A stretch of 64,000 bases of DNA, from NCBI RefSeq assembly GCF_007018905.1, contig NZ_CP041402.1, positions 4,018,001-4,082,000 of the forward strand, read 5' to 3'. The notes below the pieces were generated by a model. The model did not search any database and had not been told where the DNA came from. It saw only the letters and a list, made by a program, of their open reading frames with translations. This stretch comes from Tardiphaga sp. vice304. Lineage in GTDB: Bacteria > Pseudomonadota > Alphaproteobacteria > Rhizobiales > Xanthobacteraceae. This document shows positions 35,308-44,169 of the stretch, in pieces. Each line of letters starts with the position of its first letter. Within the stretch, counting starts at the first letter, position 1. The position numbers and the translations under genes are program-made.

Positions 35308-36321
35308 ATGACCATTCTTGTCACCGGCGGCGCCGGCTACATCGGAAGTCACATGGTTCACACGCTGGTGGAAGCCGGCGAGAGCGTGATCGTGATCGAC
35401 AATCTGTCGACCGGCTTCTCGCAGTACCTCCCGGAAGGCGTGCCGCTGTTCATCGGTGACGTCGCCGACGAGAACCTGGTCGAGGGCGTGATCGCCGCGC
35501 ATGGCGTCGATGCCATCATCCATTTCGCCGGCTCGATCGTGGTGCCGGAATCGATGCGCGATCCGCTCAGCTATTACCGCAACAACACCATGACGACGCG
35601 CAATTTGCTCAACGTCGCCGTCAAGACCGGCGTGCGCCGCTTCATCTTTTCCTCGACCGCGGCGGTCTATGGCAACCCCGATAAGACCCCGGTCGCCGAG
35701 GATGCGCCGACCCGGCCGCTGTCGCCCTATGGCTCGTCCAAGCTGATGACCGAGATCATGCTGCACGACATCGCGCCGGCCTATGGCATGGATTTCGTCG
35801 TGCTGCGCTATTTCAACGTCGCCGGTGCCGATCCGCTCGGCCGCACCGGGCTGGCCACCGTTGGCGCCACGCATCTGCTGAAGATGGCGGTCGAGGCCGC
35901 CACCGGCCAGCGCAGCAAGATCGACGTGTTCGGCACCGATTACCCGACCCCGGACGGCAGTTGTATCCGCGATTTCATCCATGTCAGCGACCTTGTCGAG
36001 GCGCATCGCGCGGCGCTGGATTACCTGCGCCAGGGCGGCCCCTCGACCACCCTGAACTGCGGCTACGGCCGCGGCCATTCCGTGCTGGAAACGATCGAGG
36101 CGGTGCGCCGGGCCTCGGGCCGAAACTTTGCCGTGCAATACGCGCCGCGCCGCGACGGCGACATCGTCACCATGATCGCCGACACAAGCCGGATCCGCGC
36201 CACGCTGGACTGGACGCCGCGCTACGACGATCTTGCGACCATCGCCCGGCACGCGCTGGCATGGGAGGAAAAGCTCCACCAGGACCGCCATGGCGTTGAA
36301 AGATTGGCGAAATCCGCCTGA
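35308..36321 (+). CDS. galE: UDP-glucose 4-epimerase, second paralogue
   Basis: A 337-residue SDR epimerase with TGGAGYIGSHMVHTL, IHFAGSIVVPESMRDP, FSSTAAVYGNPD and catalytic YGSSKLMTE. RYFNVAGADPLGRTG is the form found in alphaproteobacterial GalE/ExoB proteins, unlike the RYFNPVGAH of the paralogue at 23014. ExoB-type enzymes supply UDP-galactose for exopolysaccharide and LPS in rhizobia. It diverges from the mannosyltransferase gene and precedes an MsbA-like exporter by 63 nt. A single transcript with the exporter is plausible. Confidence 0.92.
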   Translation: MTILVTGGAGYIGSHMVHTLVEAGESVIVIDNLSTGFSQYLPEGVPLFIGDVADENLVEGVIAAHGVDAIIHFAGSIVVPESMRDPLSYYRNNTMTTRNLLNVAVKTGVRRFIFSSTAAVYGNPDKTPVAEDAPTRPLSPYGSSKLMTEIMLHDIAPAYGMDFVVLRYFNVAGADPLGRTGLATVGATHLLKMAVEAATGQRSKIDVFGTDYPTPDGSCIRDFIHVSDLVEAHRAALDYLRQGGPSTTLNCGYGRGHSVLETIEAVRRASGRNFAVQYAPRRDGDIVTMIADTSRIRATLDWTPRYDDLATIARHALAWEEKLHQDRHGVERLAKSA

Positions 36322-36384
36322 TTGGCCGCGTCCGCCGGGTCCCCCCGACGGGTTTCGGCTTGAAAGTCACCGATTTAGCGGGCA

Positions 36385-38262
36385 ATGAGACGGCTGCTTC
36401 AGAGCCTGCTCCGGCGCCCCGGCAAATCCCTGCCCGCGCCCGTCGCTGGAACGCGGATGGCCACCATCTCTCGCAAGAAAATTACCGACGACCCGTATGG
36501 CGCGCTGATCCTGATTCGCCGCCTGGTCATGGAACAGGCGACCGCCTACTGGCGCCGCTATCTGCTCGCTTTCGCGCTGATGGGCGTCTCGGCCGCCACC
36601 ACGGCGGGCGCGGCCTATCTGCTCGGCGAGGTCATCAACCAGGCCTATGTCGACAAGAATGTCCGCGGCATCGCGATCCTGTCCGGCGTCACGCTGCTGA
36701 TCTTCATCCTGAAGGGGGCTGCGACCTACGGCCATACCGTGATCCTGTCGCAAATCTCGAACGCTATTCTCGCCAACAACCAGCGCCGGCTGTTCGCCAA
36801 GCTGATGAGCGAGAGCATCGGCTTCTTCTCGGAGCGGCACTCCTCGGAATTCCTCAACCGGCTCAATGCCGGCGCCGCGTCGGTGACGCAGGTGCTCAGC
36901 CTGCTGATCAATGCCATCGGCCGCGATCTCTTGTCGCTGATCGCGCTGGTCAGCGTGATGCTGATGCAGGATCCCTATATGGCGCTGTTCGGCTTCCTGA
37001 TCGCGCCGCCGGCGATGCTGATCCTGCGCAAGCTGGTGCGCCGCATCAAGGGCCTCGCCCGCACCCAGTTCACCGGGACCGCCGACATCATGGAGACGAT
37101 GCAGGAATCGCTGCAGGGCATCCGCACCGTCAAGGCGTTCACGCTGGAGCAGACCATGCAGGAGCGCATGGAAGCCAGCATCACCGCGGTGGAAAAGAAC
37201 GCCAACAAGATGGCGCAGGTCTCCAACCGCTCCAGCCCGCTGATGGAGACGCTCGGCGGCTTTGCGATTGCGGGATCGCTGATGTATGGCGGCTACCGCG
37301 TGGTGGCGATGGGCGCCACGCCGGGCCAGTTCTTCTCGTTCCTCACCGCCTTCCTGCTCGCTTACGAGCCGGCCAAGCGGCTGGCGCGGCTCAACATCGA
37401 TCTGAATTCCAGCCTGATCGGCGCGCAGATGCTGCTCGAGATCGTCGACAGCCCGGCCTCGGAGCCGAATGACGACCACAAGCCGGCGCTGAAGCTCAAC
37501 GAGGCCCGCGTCGAGCTGCACGACGTCACCTTCCGCTATCGTCCCAACGAGATCGTGCTCAACCGCATGAGCTTCGTCGCCGAGCCCGGCCGCGTCACGG
37601 CGCTGGTCGGCCCCTCCGGCGGCGGCAAGTCGACCGTGCTGGCGCTGGTGCTGCGGCTCTACGACCTCAACGAGGGCGACATCACCATCGACGGCCAGTC
37701 GATCTCCACGGTGTCGCGGCGCTCTCTCAGGCAGCAGACCGCCTATGTCGGCCAGGACGTCTATCTGTTCCGCGGCACGATCTACGAGAACATCGCGTTC
37801 GGCCGCGACGGCGCCACCGAAGACGAGATCATCTCCGCGGCCAAGGCCGCCTGCGCGCATGATTTCATCATGGGCTTTCCGCTGGGCTACCAGACACCGG
37901 TCGGCGAGCACGGCGCGCAGCTTTCCGGCGGCCAGCGCCAGCGCGTTGCCATTGCCCGCGCACTGGTGAAGAACGCGCCGATCATCCTGCTCGACGAGGC
38001 CACCGCGGCACTCGATTCGGAATCGGAGAAGTCGGTGCAGGAAGCCATCGAGCATCTCTGCCGCAACCGCACCACCATCGTGATCGCGCATCGGCTGCAC
38101 ACCATCATGCACGCCGACGCCATCCTGGTGGTCGAAGGCGGCGAGATCGTCGAGAGCGGCCGGCATGATGATCTGCTGAGGAAGAATGGCCGCTACGCCT
38201 CGTTCTTCCGATTGCAGCATCGGGATGCCAGTTCGCTGGCCCCGCTCGACGCGCCGACGTAA
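36385..38262 (+). CDS. MsbA-like ABC exporter, fused membrane and ATPase domains
   Basis: A 625-residue half-transporter. Six membrane helices occupy about residues 55-340, including the QGIRTVKAFTLEQ coupling region. The ATPase domain (about 380-610) has Walker A GPSGGGKST, Q-loop YVGQDVYLF, signature LSGGQRQR, Walker B IILLDEATAALD and switch IVIAHRLHT. Such homodimers flip lipid A-core or other lipids and glycans across the inner membrane. The ATG at 36385 is the first start; ATG 36457 (MATISRKK) is an alternative because both lack a clear ribosome site. The position beside core-synthesis genes supports an LPS or glycan role. Confidence 0.88.
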   Translation: MRRLLQSLLRRPGKSLPAPVAGTRMATISRKKITDDPYGALILIRRLVMEQATAYWRRYLLAFALMGVSAATTAGAAYLLGEVINQAYVDKNVRGIAILSGVTLLIFILKGAATYGHTVILSQISNAILANNQRRLFAKLMSESIGFFSERHSSEFLNRLNAGAASVTQVLSLLINAIGRDLLSLIALVSVMLMQDPYMALFGFLIAPPAMLILRKLVRRIKGLARTQFTGTADIMETMQESLQGIRTVKAFTLEQTMQERMEASITAVEKNANKMAQVSNRSSPLMETLGGFAIAGSLMYGGYRVVAMGATPGQFFSFLTAFLLAYEPAKRLARLNIDLNSSLIGAQMLLEIVDSPASEPNDDHKPALKLNEARVELHDVTFRYRPNEIVLNRMSFVAEPGRVTALVGPSGGGKSTVLALVLRLYDLNEGDITIDGQSISTVSRRSLRQQTAYVGQDVYLFRGTIYENIAFGRDGATEDEIISAAKAACAHDFIMGFPLGYQTPVGEHGAQLSGGQRQRVAIARALVKNAPIILLDEATAALDSESEKSVQEAIEHLCRNRTTIVIAHRLHTIMHADAILVVEGGEIVESGRHDDLLRKNGRYASFFRLQHRDASSLAPLDAPT

Positions 38263-38298
38263 CGTAACTCCCCTGTTCAAATCTGTGAAAGACCGTCC

Positions 38299-38997
38299 AT
38301 GACGACATCCTTCGTGATCGATCCGCCGCCGCAGGCCGCCATCGCCATTCAGGGCGACGACAAGAAGTTTCCGGTCCGCCGCGTCTGGTGCGTCGGTCGC
38401 AATTATCTCGAGCACATTCGCGAACTCGGCAATGACGAGCGCAACCCTCCCTTCTTCTTCGCCAAACATGCCGACATGGTCGTGCCGGATGGCAGCAGCA
38501 TCCCTTACCCGACCCTGACGAAGGACATGCAGCACGAGGTCGAGCTGGTGGTCGCGCTGAAGAGCGGCGGGCTCAACATTTCCGCCGACAAGGCGCTTGA
38601 CCATGTCTGGGGCTACGGCGTCAGCGTCGATCTCACCCGCCGCGACCTGCAGACCATCTCGCGCAAGAAAGAGCAGCCCTGGGAGATCGGCAAGTCGTTC
38701 GACATGTCGGCGCCCACAGGCGCGCTGGTGCCGGCCGCCAAGGTCGGCCATCCCTCCGCGGGCAAGATCTGGCTGTCGGTGAACGGCACCGAGCGGCAGA
38801 AGGGTGATCTCTCCGAGATGATCTGGAACATCGCCGAGATCATCGCGAAGCTGTCGCTGCAGGTCGAACTCGGCGCCGGCGACGTGATTCTCACCGGGAC
38901 CCCGGCCGGCGTCGCCGCCTTGCAGCCCGGCGACAAGGTCGAATGCGGCGTCGATGGCATCGGCACGCTGAAGTTCGAGATCACAGCCGCGAAGTAG
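38299..38997 (+). CDS. Fumarylacetoacetate hydrolase family protein
   Basis: A 232-residue Mg2+-dependent C-C hydrolase or related enzyme. The core FAH fold includes VGRNYLEHIRELG, the metal ligands of MQHEVELVV (E-x-E) and the later Asp in GVSVDLTRRDLQ. LTGTPAGVAALQPGD is the typical C-terminal motif. Short FAH proteins include fumarylpyruvate hydrolase and other acylpyruvases. It is 36 nt downstream of the exporter gene, so it may be co-transcribed, but I see no functional link. The substrate is unknown. Confidence 0.87.
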   Translation: MTTSFVIDPPPQAAIAIQGDDKKFPVRRVWCVGRNYLEHIRELGNDERNPPFFFAKHADMVVPDGSSIPYPTLTKDMQHEVELVVALKSGGLNISADKALDHVWGYGVSVDLTRRDLQTISRKKEQPWEIGKSFDMSAPTGALVPAAKVGHPSAGKIWLSVNGTERQKGDLSEMIWNIAEIIAKLSLQVELGAGDVILTGTPAGVAALQPGDKVECGVDGIGTLKFEITAAK

Positions 38998-39035
38998 AAC
39001 GCTGTATAAACTTACTTTAGCGACAGCACTCCGTT

Positions 39036-39152
39036 CACCTCTCCCCGTTGGGGAGAGGTCGACCGGCGTAGCCGGTCGGGTGAGGGCTCTTCGTTTCCAA
39101 TGATGGGCCGGCGCCCCCTCACCCCAGCCCTCTCCCCGACGGGGAGAGGGAG
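39036..39152. repeat. Intergenic inverted repeat, CTCTCCCC family
   Basis: Left: CACCTCTCCCCGTTGGGGAG followed by GTAGCCGGTCGGGTGAGGG. Right: CCCTCACCCCAGCCCTCTCC then CGACGGGGAGAGGG. It contains several nested hairpins between the convergent FAH and amidohydrolase genes and shares its design with 7285-7427. Confidence 0.7.
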
Positions 39153-39184
39153 CGCGAAGCCGGCGCGTCGCTGCACTAAGCGAT

Positions 39185-40429
39185 CTACTGCGGCCAGTAA
39201 ATTTCCGGCACCGGCCGCGTGAAACTCATGCGGCCGTTTTTCATGGCCATCAGCGGCTGCGCGAGTTCGGCTATGGCGGCCGAGGCACTCATCGAGTCCA
39301 GTACGACGATGTCAGCCGGATTGCCGACCACGATTCCGTAGTCCGTCAAATTCATCAGCTTCGCCGGCCCCGACGTCACCATGTCGAGGCAGGCCGCGAG
39401 TTCATCCGCCTGGCCGGCCTGCGCGACGTTGGCATAGAGATTGGCCATCCGCACCAAGGAGCAATCGCCGAACGGCGTGAACGGGTTCAGCACGTTGTTG
39501 GTGGAGATCGAACAGGTCACGCCGTCCGCCAGCAGGAGATGCGCCGGCGCCACGCCGCGCGGCACAAGGTGGTCGGAGCCCCTGCCCATCAGATAGAGAT
39601 CGGTCGCCGGCAGCACCGTCAAAGCGACGCCGGAGCGCGCCAGTTTCAAGCTGACCTGCTTCAGCGCCGGCGCAGCCAGCGCCGAGAGCTTGCTGACATG
39701 GCCGATCGCGACGCGGCCGCCCCAGCCATAGGCGTCGGCCTGCCGGCAGACGTCGTCGAGATGCATCCAGGAGGGATCGAGATCGAAATCGAGATGGAAA
39801 TCGATGTCGAGATTGTAGCGCTTGGCGAGTTCGAAGATGCGCGCGATCTGGCCGTTGGGATCGCTGTCGATATAGGGCGCGCCGCCGATCGAACCGGCGC
39901 CGGTCTCGCAGGCCTCGACCAGCAGTTCGTCGCAGCCGGGATCGTTGAGCAGGCCCTCCTGCGGAAACACGCAGAGTTCGAGATCGATTGCCCAGGCGAA
40001 ATCGCGTTTCAATTTTGCGACGGCGTGAAAGCCCATGAGACCAATGCGCGGATCGACCTCGACATGGGTCCGCATCCGCGTCGTGCCCTGCACGATCGCC
40101 TTCTGCAGAGTGCGGCTGCCGCGCTCGTAAATGTCTTCCTCGGTGAAATCGCGTTTGGCGGCGGCCACCGAAGCGATCACCTCCGAAACCGTATTGGTAC
40201 GGCAGGTACAGCGCTCCGAGATGCAGGACTTGTCGAGATGGATATGCGTCTCGATGAAGCCCGGCACCAGCAACCGGCCATTTAGCGCGATGTCGCGCGA
40301 GGCGTCGCGCGCCGCCATCGTGGAGTGCACCTCGATCGCGGCAATGCGGCCGTCAGCAACCGCGATATCGACGGGATCGGCGCCAGCACCGGCGATGCGC
40401 CCATTGCGCAGCACGTAGTCGAACAACAT
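39185..40429 (-). CDS. Amidohydrolase, cytosine-deaminase (CodA)-like with altered active site
   Basis: A 414-residue amidohydrolase-superfamily enzyme. H62 and H64 lie in ETHIHLDKS, H212 in DFHLDFD and H244 in IGHVSKLS, as in CodA. Compared from memory with E. coli CodA (HCDE and HDDVFDPWYPLG), the catalytic Glu217 position appears to be Phe215. The metal-ligand Asp313 position appears to be Asn (STNNVLNPFTPFG, residues 309-321). The chemistry may therefore differ from deamination. It is the last gene of the operon that begins with the ABC ATPase at 45035. The substrate is probably a ring or amide compound imported by that transporter (inference). Confidence 0.85.
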   Translation of the reverse strand: MLFDYVLRNGRIAGAGADPVDIAVADGRIAAIEVHSTMAARDASRDIALNGRLLVPGFIETHIHLDKSCISERCTCRTNTVSEVIASVAAAKRDFTEEDIYERGSRTLQKAIVQGTTRMRTHVEVDPRIGLMGFHAVAKLKRDFAWAIDLELCVFPQEGLLNDPGCDELLVEACETGAGSIGGAPYIDSDPNGQIARIFELAKRYNLDIDFHLDFDLDPSWMHLDDVCRQADAYGWGGRVAIGHVSKLSALAAPALKQVSLKLARSGVALTVLPATDLYLMGRGSDHLVPRGVAPAHLLLADGVTCSISTNNVLNPFTPFGDCSLVRMANLYANVAQAGQADELAACLDMVTSGPAKLMNLTDYGIVVGNPADIVVLDSMSASAAIAELAQPLMAMKNGRMSFTRPVPEIYWPQ

Positions 40430-40456
40430 GAAAAACCTATCTGTGGTGGTGAAGCG

Positions 40457-40867
40457 TCAGCCGTCGATGCCGTGACGGGTCAGAATGCGTTCGGCGCTGT
40501 CGTTCCAGACATCGGTCTCGACGATCTTGCCGCCGCGAACCACGAAGCGATCGACGTAGCGATTGCCCTCGAACGGCGTGCCGTCCGGCCATTCGCCATA
40601 TAGCGTGCCGATATTGTAGACGATGGTCTCGCTGACGCCGGGGGAGACGTCGCTGCGCTCGATCTTCTTCTTCACCCATTTGTAGCGCTTGGCATTGAAG
40701 CCCGCGGTCTCGCGCGGATGCGACATTTTCCGTCCGCCGGTAAAGGTGATGCGAACGTCGTCACTCATGAAGGTCGCTGCTGTCTCCGGGTCGGGGATCA
40801 TCGACGCCACGAGATAGCGCTCCACAATATCGGCGGCCTGCGCGGTTTCGTCGATCGGGTCGGCCAT
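40457..40867 (-). CDS. NTF2-like / SnoaL-type small protein
   Basis: A 136-residue protein with a predicted cone-shaped NTF2-like fold. It has an N-terminal helix (ETAQAADIVERYLVASMIPD), the segment MSDDVRITFTGGRKMSHP, and the terminal strands GNRYVDRFVVRGGKIVETDVWND. Family members include small isomerases, hydratases and binding proteins. The ATG at 40867 (MADPIDE) has GGAG nine bases upstream and is preferred over the TTG five codons earlier. It lies between the two amidohydrolase genes of one operon, so it probably acts on an intermediate of the same pathway. Function is unknown. Confidence 0.8.
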   Translation of the reverse strand: MADPIDETAQAADIVERYLVASMIPDPETAATFMSDDVRITFTGGRKMSHPRETAGFNAKRYKWVKKKIERSDVSPGVSETIVYNIGTLYGEWPDGTPFEGNRYVDRFVVRGGKIVETDVWNDSAERILTRHGIDG

Positions 40868-40891
40868 GTCGAATCTCCTCAAAAAGCTAAT

Positions 40892-42328
40892 CTAGCAGCA
40901 GCCCTGGCTGCGAAACCACTGCGATACCACGCCTTCGAACGGCGTCCACGCCTGCTCGAATTCGCGGTAACGCGGCACATTGGCGCGGTACATCTTTCGC
41001 AGTTCGGTTTCCATCGCGTCAAGATCGACCCCGGTCGGCTGGCCGTTGCGGCTGATGACGCAGCCATTGACCACGACGTCGCGCACGCAGCCCGTATTGC
41101 CGCGCGCAAACAGCATGGCGAGCGGATCGACCGGCAGGATGGCGTCGCGGTCGAGCTGGCCGATGTCGAGCACGACAAAGTCCGCCGCGTTGCCCGACTG
41201 CAGCGCGCCGCTGCCCGGCGCGCCGATCGCGCGGCGACCGTTGCGCACCGCCAGCTCGAGAAACCCGGCATTGCTCCAGGTGCGCTCGAACCCTTCGCCA
41301 TCGTGGAACATCCGTACCAATCGCATCTCGCGGATCGCGTCGTCATCCTCGTCGAGCGCCACGCCGTCGATGCCGAAGGTGACGGCGCAGCCGCGACGAT
41401 ACGCATCGGCGATAGGTGCGCGGCCGGAGCGCAGGTGGAGGTTGGACGAAAAATTGGTGACGAGGGTCGCGCCGGATTCCGCGATCATGTCGAGTTCGTC
41501 GGGCCGGGCGTGAATGCCATGCGCCAGCGTCAGCCGCGGCGACAACAGGCCGATGTCGCGCAGATAGCGCACCATGCCGTCCGGAAAGGCGCGATCCGCC
41601 CAGGCGCGCTGGTAGATGGTCTCCAGCAAATGCATGTGGACGCGCCGCCCGGTGGCCGCGGAACGCTCCGCGATCGCCTCCAGCAGCATGCGCGAGCACC
41701 ATTGCACACCGGCCGGGCCGAACTGCACGTCGACCATCGGCCCGGCAATCGCGGCATCGATGGCTTCGACACGCTCGATATAGTCCGATGGCTTCGTAGC
41801 GGGCCGGACGAACATCTCCTCGATCGTGCTTCGCGCCGCTGCCGGCAATGTCGCCAGCACGTCGGTCTCGTCGCCATAGACGATCGGGTTCTGGTCCCGC
41901 ACTGCCAGCGCGAAAGCCAGCCGCACGCCGACATCGGAAGCGGCTTTCGCGATGGCGACCGCCTCATCGACGATCGGCATCGTGCCGCTCGGCCGCGTGT
42001 AGTGGATCATCACGCCGCCGCAGCCCGCCCGCGCCGAGCGCGCCAGCGACACCGCCGCCGCGAGATAGGGATCCGGCGGGGTGCCGAAGGCGGAGCGCGC
42101 GATCCAGGTTTCCAGCGGCATGCCCGACGCACCGAACGAGGTGATCGACGGCCGGGCATGGTCGTGGGCGTTGATCAGCGCCGGAATGACCAGCGTATTG
42201 CCCGACGCCTCCCCGGCATCGGCCGCGACGTCCGTAATCATCCCGCCGTCGTAGCAGACGGCTGCAGATGACACGACGCCGCGATCGGTGCCGGTGAAGA
42301 TATTCGTCGCGAGCAGGCGCGTGGTCAT
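40892..42328 (-). CDS. Amidohydrolase, guanine-deaminase/chlorohydrolase (TrzN/AtzA)-like
   Basis: A 478-residue metal-dependent hydrolase. H55 and H57 are in INAHDHARP. A further metal His lies in RRVHMHLLETIYQ, a catalytic His in LAHGIHA, and the Asp ligand in FGIDGVALDEDDD. The overall order matches the cyclic-amidohydrolase branch that deaminates or dechlorinates purines, pterins and s-triazines. The C-terminal GNAADFVVLDIG is typical of the composite beta domain. It is 14 nt downstream of the binding-protein gene. Two different amidohydrolases in one operon suggest sequential hydrolyses of a nitrogen heterocycle (inference). Confidence 0.86.
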   Translation of the reverse strand: MTTRLLATNIFTGTDRGVVSSAAVCYDGGMITDVAADAGEASGNTLVIPALINAHDHARPSITSFGASGMPLETWIARSAFGTPPDPYLAAAVSLARSARAGCGGVMIHYTRPSGTMPIVDEAVAIAKAASDVGVRLAFALAVRDQNPIVYGDETDVLATLPAAARSTIEEMFVRPATKPSDYIERVEAIDAAIAGPMVDVQFGPAGVQWCSRMLLEAIAERSAATGRRVHMHLLETIYQRAWADRAFPDGMVRYLRDIGLLSPRLTLAHGIHARPDELDMIAESGATLVTNFSSNLHLRSGRAPIADAYRRGCAVTFGIDGVALDEDDDAIREMRLVRMFHDGEGFERTWSNAGFLELAVRNGRRAIGAPGSGALQSGNAADFVVLDIGQLDRDAILPVDPLAMLFARGNTGCVRDVVVNGCVISRNGQPTGVDLDAMETELRKMYRANVPRYREFEQAWTPFEGVVSQWFRSQGCC

Positions 42329-42342
42329 TCCCGAGCGCCGTC

Positions 42343-43368
42343 TCAGTTCGCGGTGTAGGTCAGCTCACGCTCGGCGCGCGGCGGCAGGAATTCGCGCGAA
42401 AACACTTCCTTGACCACCGGCGTGCGCTTGAGGTCGTAGCCTTCGACCACCATGCCGATGGCGCGGGTCATGCGGTCGTCCTTGATGTCGCCGACGCCGA
42501 TTTCCTTCATCTCCGGCGAGACGATCAGCTTGTCGAACGAGTACTGCAGGCGGCGCTTCTCGACCGGCGCATCGATCAGATTGTCGAAGGCGACCACCGA
42601 GGCCATCGCCGCGTTCTGGTCCTTGGCGACCGCGATCATGCCCTTGTTGATGGCGCGCACCAGGCCAGCGACGGCCTTCGGATTCTGCGCGATCATCTTC
42701 TGCGACACGATGACGCCGTTGGAATACAGGTCCATGCCGTAGTCGCCGAACGAGAACCACTTGAAGTCCTTGTCGGGATCCTGGCGGTTCAGCACCAGGT
42801 TGAAGTAGCTGGTGATGTTGAACACCAAAGCGGCGTCGATGTCGCCCTTGATCAGCATCGGCTCCTGCAGGTTAGGCGCCATGTTAGTGACCTTGATCTT
42901 GTCGGCCTCCAGTCTGTTCTTCTGGATGAATACCGGCAGCAGACGCGTCGTCGGGGTGCCCTGCGCGCCGCCCAGCGTGCGGCCCTCGAAATCCTTGATC
43001 GAGTTGATGTTGCTGGTCTTCTTGGCGACGATCGCGAAGGGAGGCTGGTTCCAGATCATGTAGACCATGACCGGCGCGTCGGCCGGCCGCGTCGAGGCAT
43101 TCTGGATGATGGCGTTGACGTCGCCGAAGCCGGCGTCCCACGCGCCCGACATGATGCGGGTCACGGTGGCGCCGGAGCCTTCGCCCTGGTCGATGACGAC
43201 GTTGAGGCCTTCTTCTTTGAAGTAGCCCTTGTCCTTGGCGTAGAAGAACGCGGCGTCAGAGCCCTGGGTCTTCCAGCCGAGCGTGAACTTGATCGTGGTC
43301 TCCTGGGCAGACGCAGCACTCGTGAGCAGAACGCTGCCGACCAGAACCGCACTCAATCGCTTCAACAT
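42343..43368 (-). CDS. ABC transporter substrate-binding protein, NMT1/THI5-like
   Basis: A 341-residue periplasmic binding protein with the signal peptide MLKRLSAVLVGSVLLTSAASA, cleaved before QETT. The mature start IKFTLGWKTQGSDAAFFYAKDKGYF and the pocket region DQGEGSGATVTRIMSGAWDAGFGD are split here at their family hallmarks. They match NMT1/THI5 proteins such as those for formyl-aminopyrimidine, hydroxymethylpyrimidine or riboflavin-like ligands. It is distinct from the first window SBP (2069-3061). Its position before two amidohydrolase genes suggests that they process its ligand. Confidence 0.9.
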   Translation of the reverse strand: MLKRLSAVLVGSVLLTSAASAQETTIKFTLGWKTQGSDAAFFYAKDKGYFKEEGLNVVIDQGEGSGATVTRIMSGAWDAGFGDVNAIIQNASTRPADAPVMVYMIWNQPPFAIVAKKTSNINSIKDFEGRTLGGAQGTPTTRLLPVFIQKNRLEADKIKVTNMAPNLQEPMLIKGDIDAALVFNITSYFNLVLNRQDPDKDFKWFSFGDYGMDLYSNGVIVSQKMIAQNPKAVAGLVRAINKGMIAVAKDQNAAMASVVAFDNLIDAPVEKRRLQYSFDKLIVSPEMKEIGVGDIKDDRMTRAIGMVVEGYDLKRTPVVKEVFSREFLPPRAERELTYTAN

Positions 43369-43395
43369 GACATTCTCCTGGGTTGTGGTGGTGAG

Positions 43396-44169
43396 TTAGG
43401 TGACGACGAGATCGTTCTTACGCGTGGCCCAGCCGGTGACACGGGCCTCGATCAGGGAGAAGACGACGTAGAGCGCGACGCCGAGCACCGCGAGAATGAA
43501 CAGGCAGGCGAACACCAGTGGCACGTTGAAGTTCGACGACGCGCTCATCATCACATTGCCGATGCCGCGGTTGGAGGCCACGGTCTCCGCCAGTACCGCG
43601 CCGACGAAGGCGTAGCTGACCGCGACCTTCAAGGAGGCGAAGAAGAACGGCATGGTGCGCGGCAGGCCGACATTCCACAGGATATCGAGCTTGCTGGCGC
43701 CGAGCGCTTTCAACACGTCTTCCAGTTCAGGCTCGGTGGTAGCAAGCCCCGTCGCGATGTTGACGACGATCGGGAAGAAGCAGATCGACAGCGCGGTGAG
43801 GATCGCCGGCACGCTGCCGGAGCCGAACCACAGCACGAAGATCGGCACCACAGCGACCTTCGGGATCGACGAGAACCCGACCAGCAGCGGATAGGCGGTG
43901 TCGTAGGCCACCTTCGACACGCCGATGATGGCGCCGAGCGCGACGCCGAGGCCGACGCCGAGCACGAAGCCGGCCATCGTGGTGCCCAGCGTCTGCAGAA
44001 TGTGCGGCCACAAGATCGGGAACTTGGCGATCAGCGTGGTGACGATCTCGGTCGGCTTCGGCAGCACGAGGTCGGAGATGCCCGAGGCCATGCAGAACAA
44101 CTGCCAGCCGATGAAGAAGATCGCGATCAGCGCGAAGGACGAGACTTTCTGGCGCAATGCGAGATTCAT
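43396..44169 (-). CDS. ABC transporter permease, SsuC/ThiX type
   Basis: A 257-residue inner-membrane permease with about six hydrophobic segments. The ATPase-contacting loop is near residue 160 (VLKALGASKLDILWNVGLPRT, hallmark LGASKLDILWNVGLP). The start codon overlaps the ATPase stop by four bases, indicating translational coupling. It shares design with the permease at 3125-3934, and the two transporters form paralogous systems in this window. Confidence 0.9.
   Translation of the reverse strand: MNLALRQKVSSFALIAIFFIGWQLFCMASGISDLVLPKPTEIVTTLIAKFPILWPHILQTLGTTMAGFVLGVGLGVALGAIIGVSKVAYDTAYPLLVGFSSIPKVAVVPIFVLWFGSGSVPAILTALSICFFPIVVNIATGLATTEPELEDVLKALGASKLDILWNVGLPRTMPFFFASLKVAVSYAFVGAVLAETVASNRGIGNVMMSASSNFNVPLVFACLFILAVLGVALYVVFSLIEARVTGWATRKNDLVVT

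Noticed and set aside
36367..38751. 794-codon minus-strand open frame
   Set aside because: Antisense to the MsbA-like exporter and FAH genes, which carry complete motifs; low-complexity Arg/His/Gln composition.
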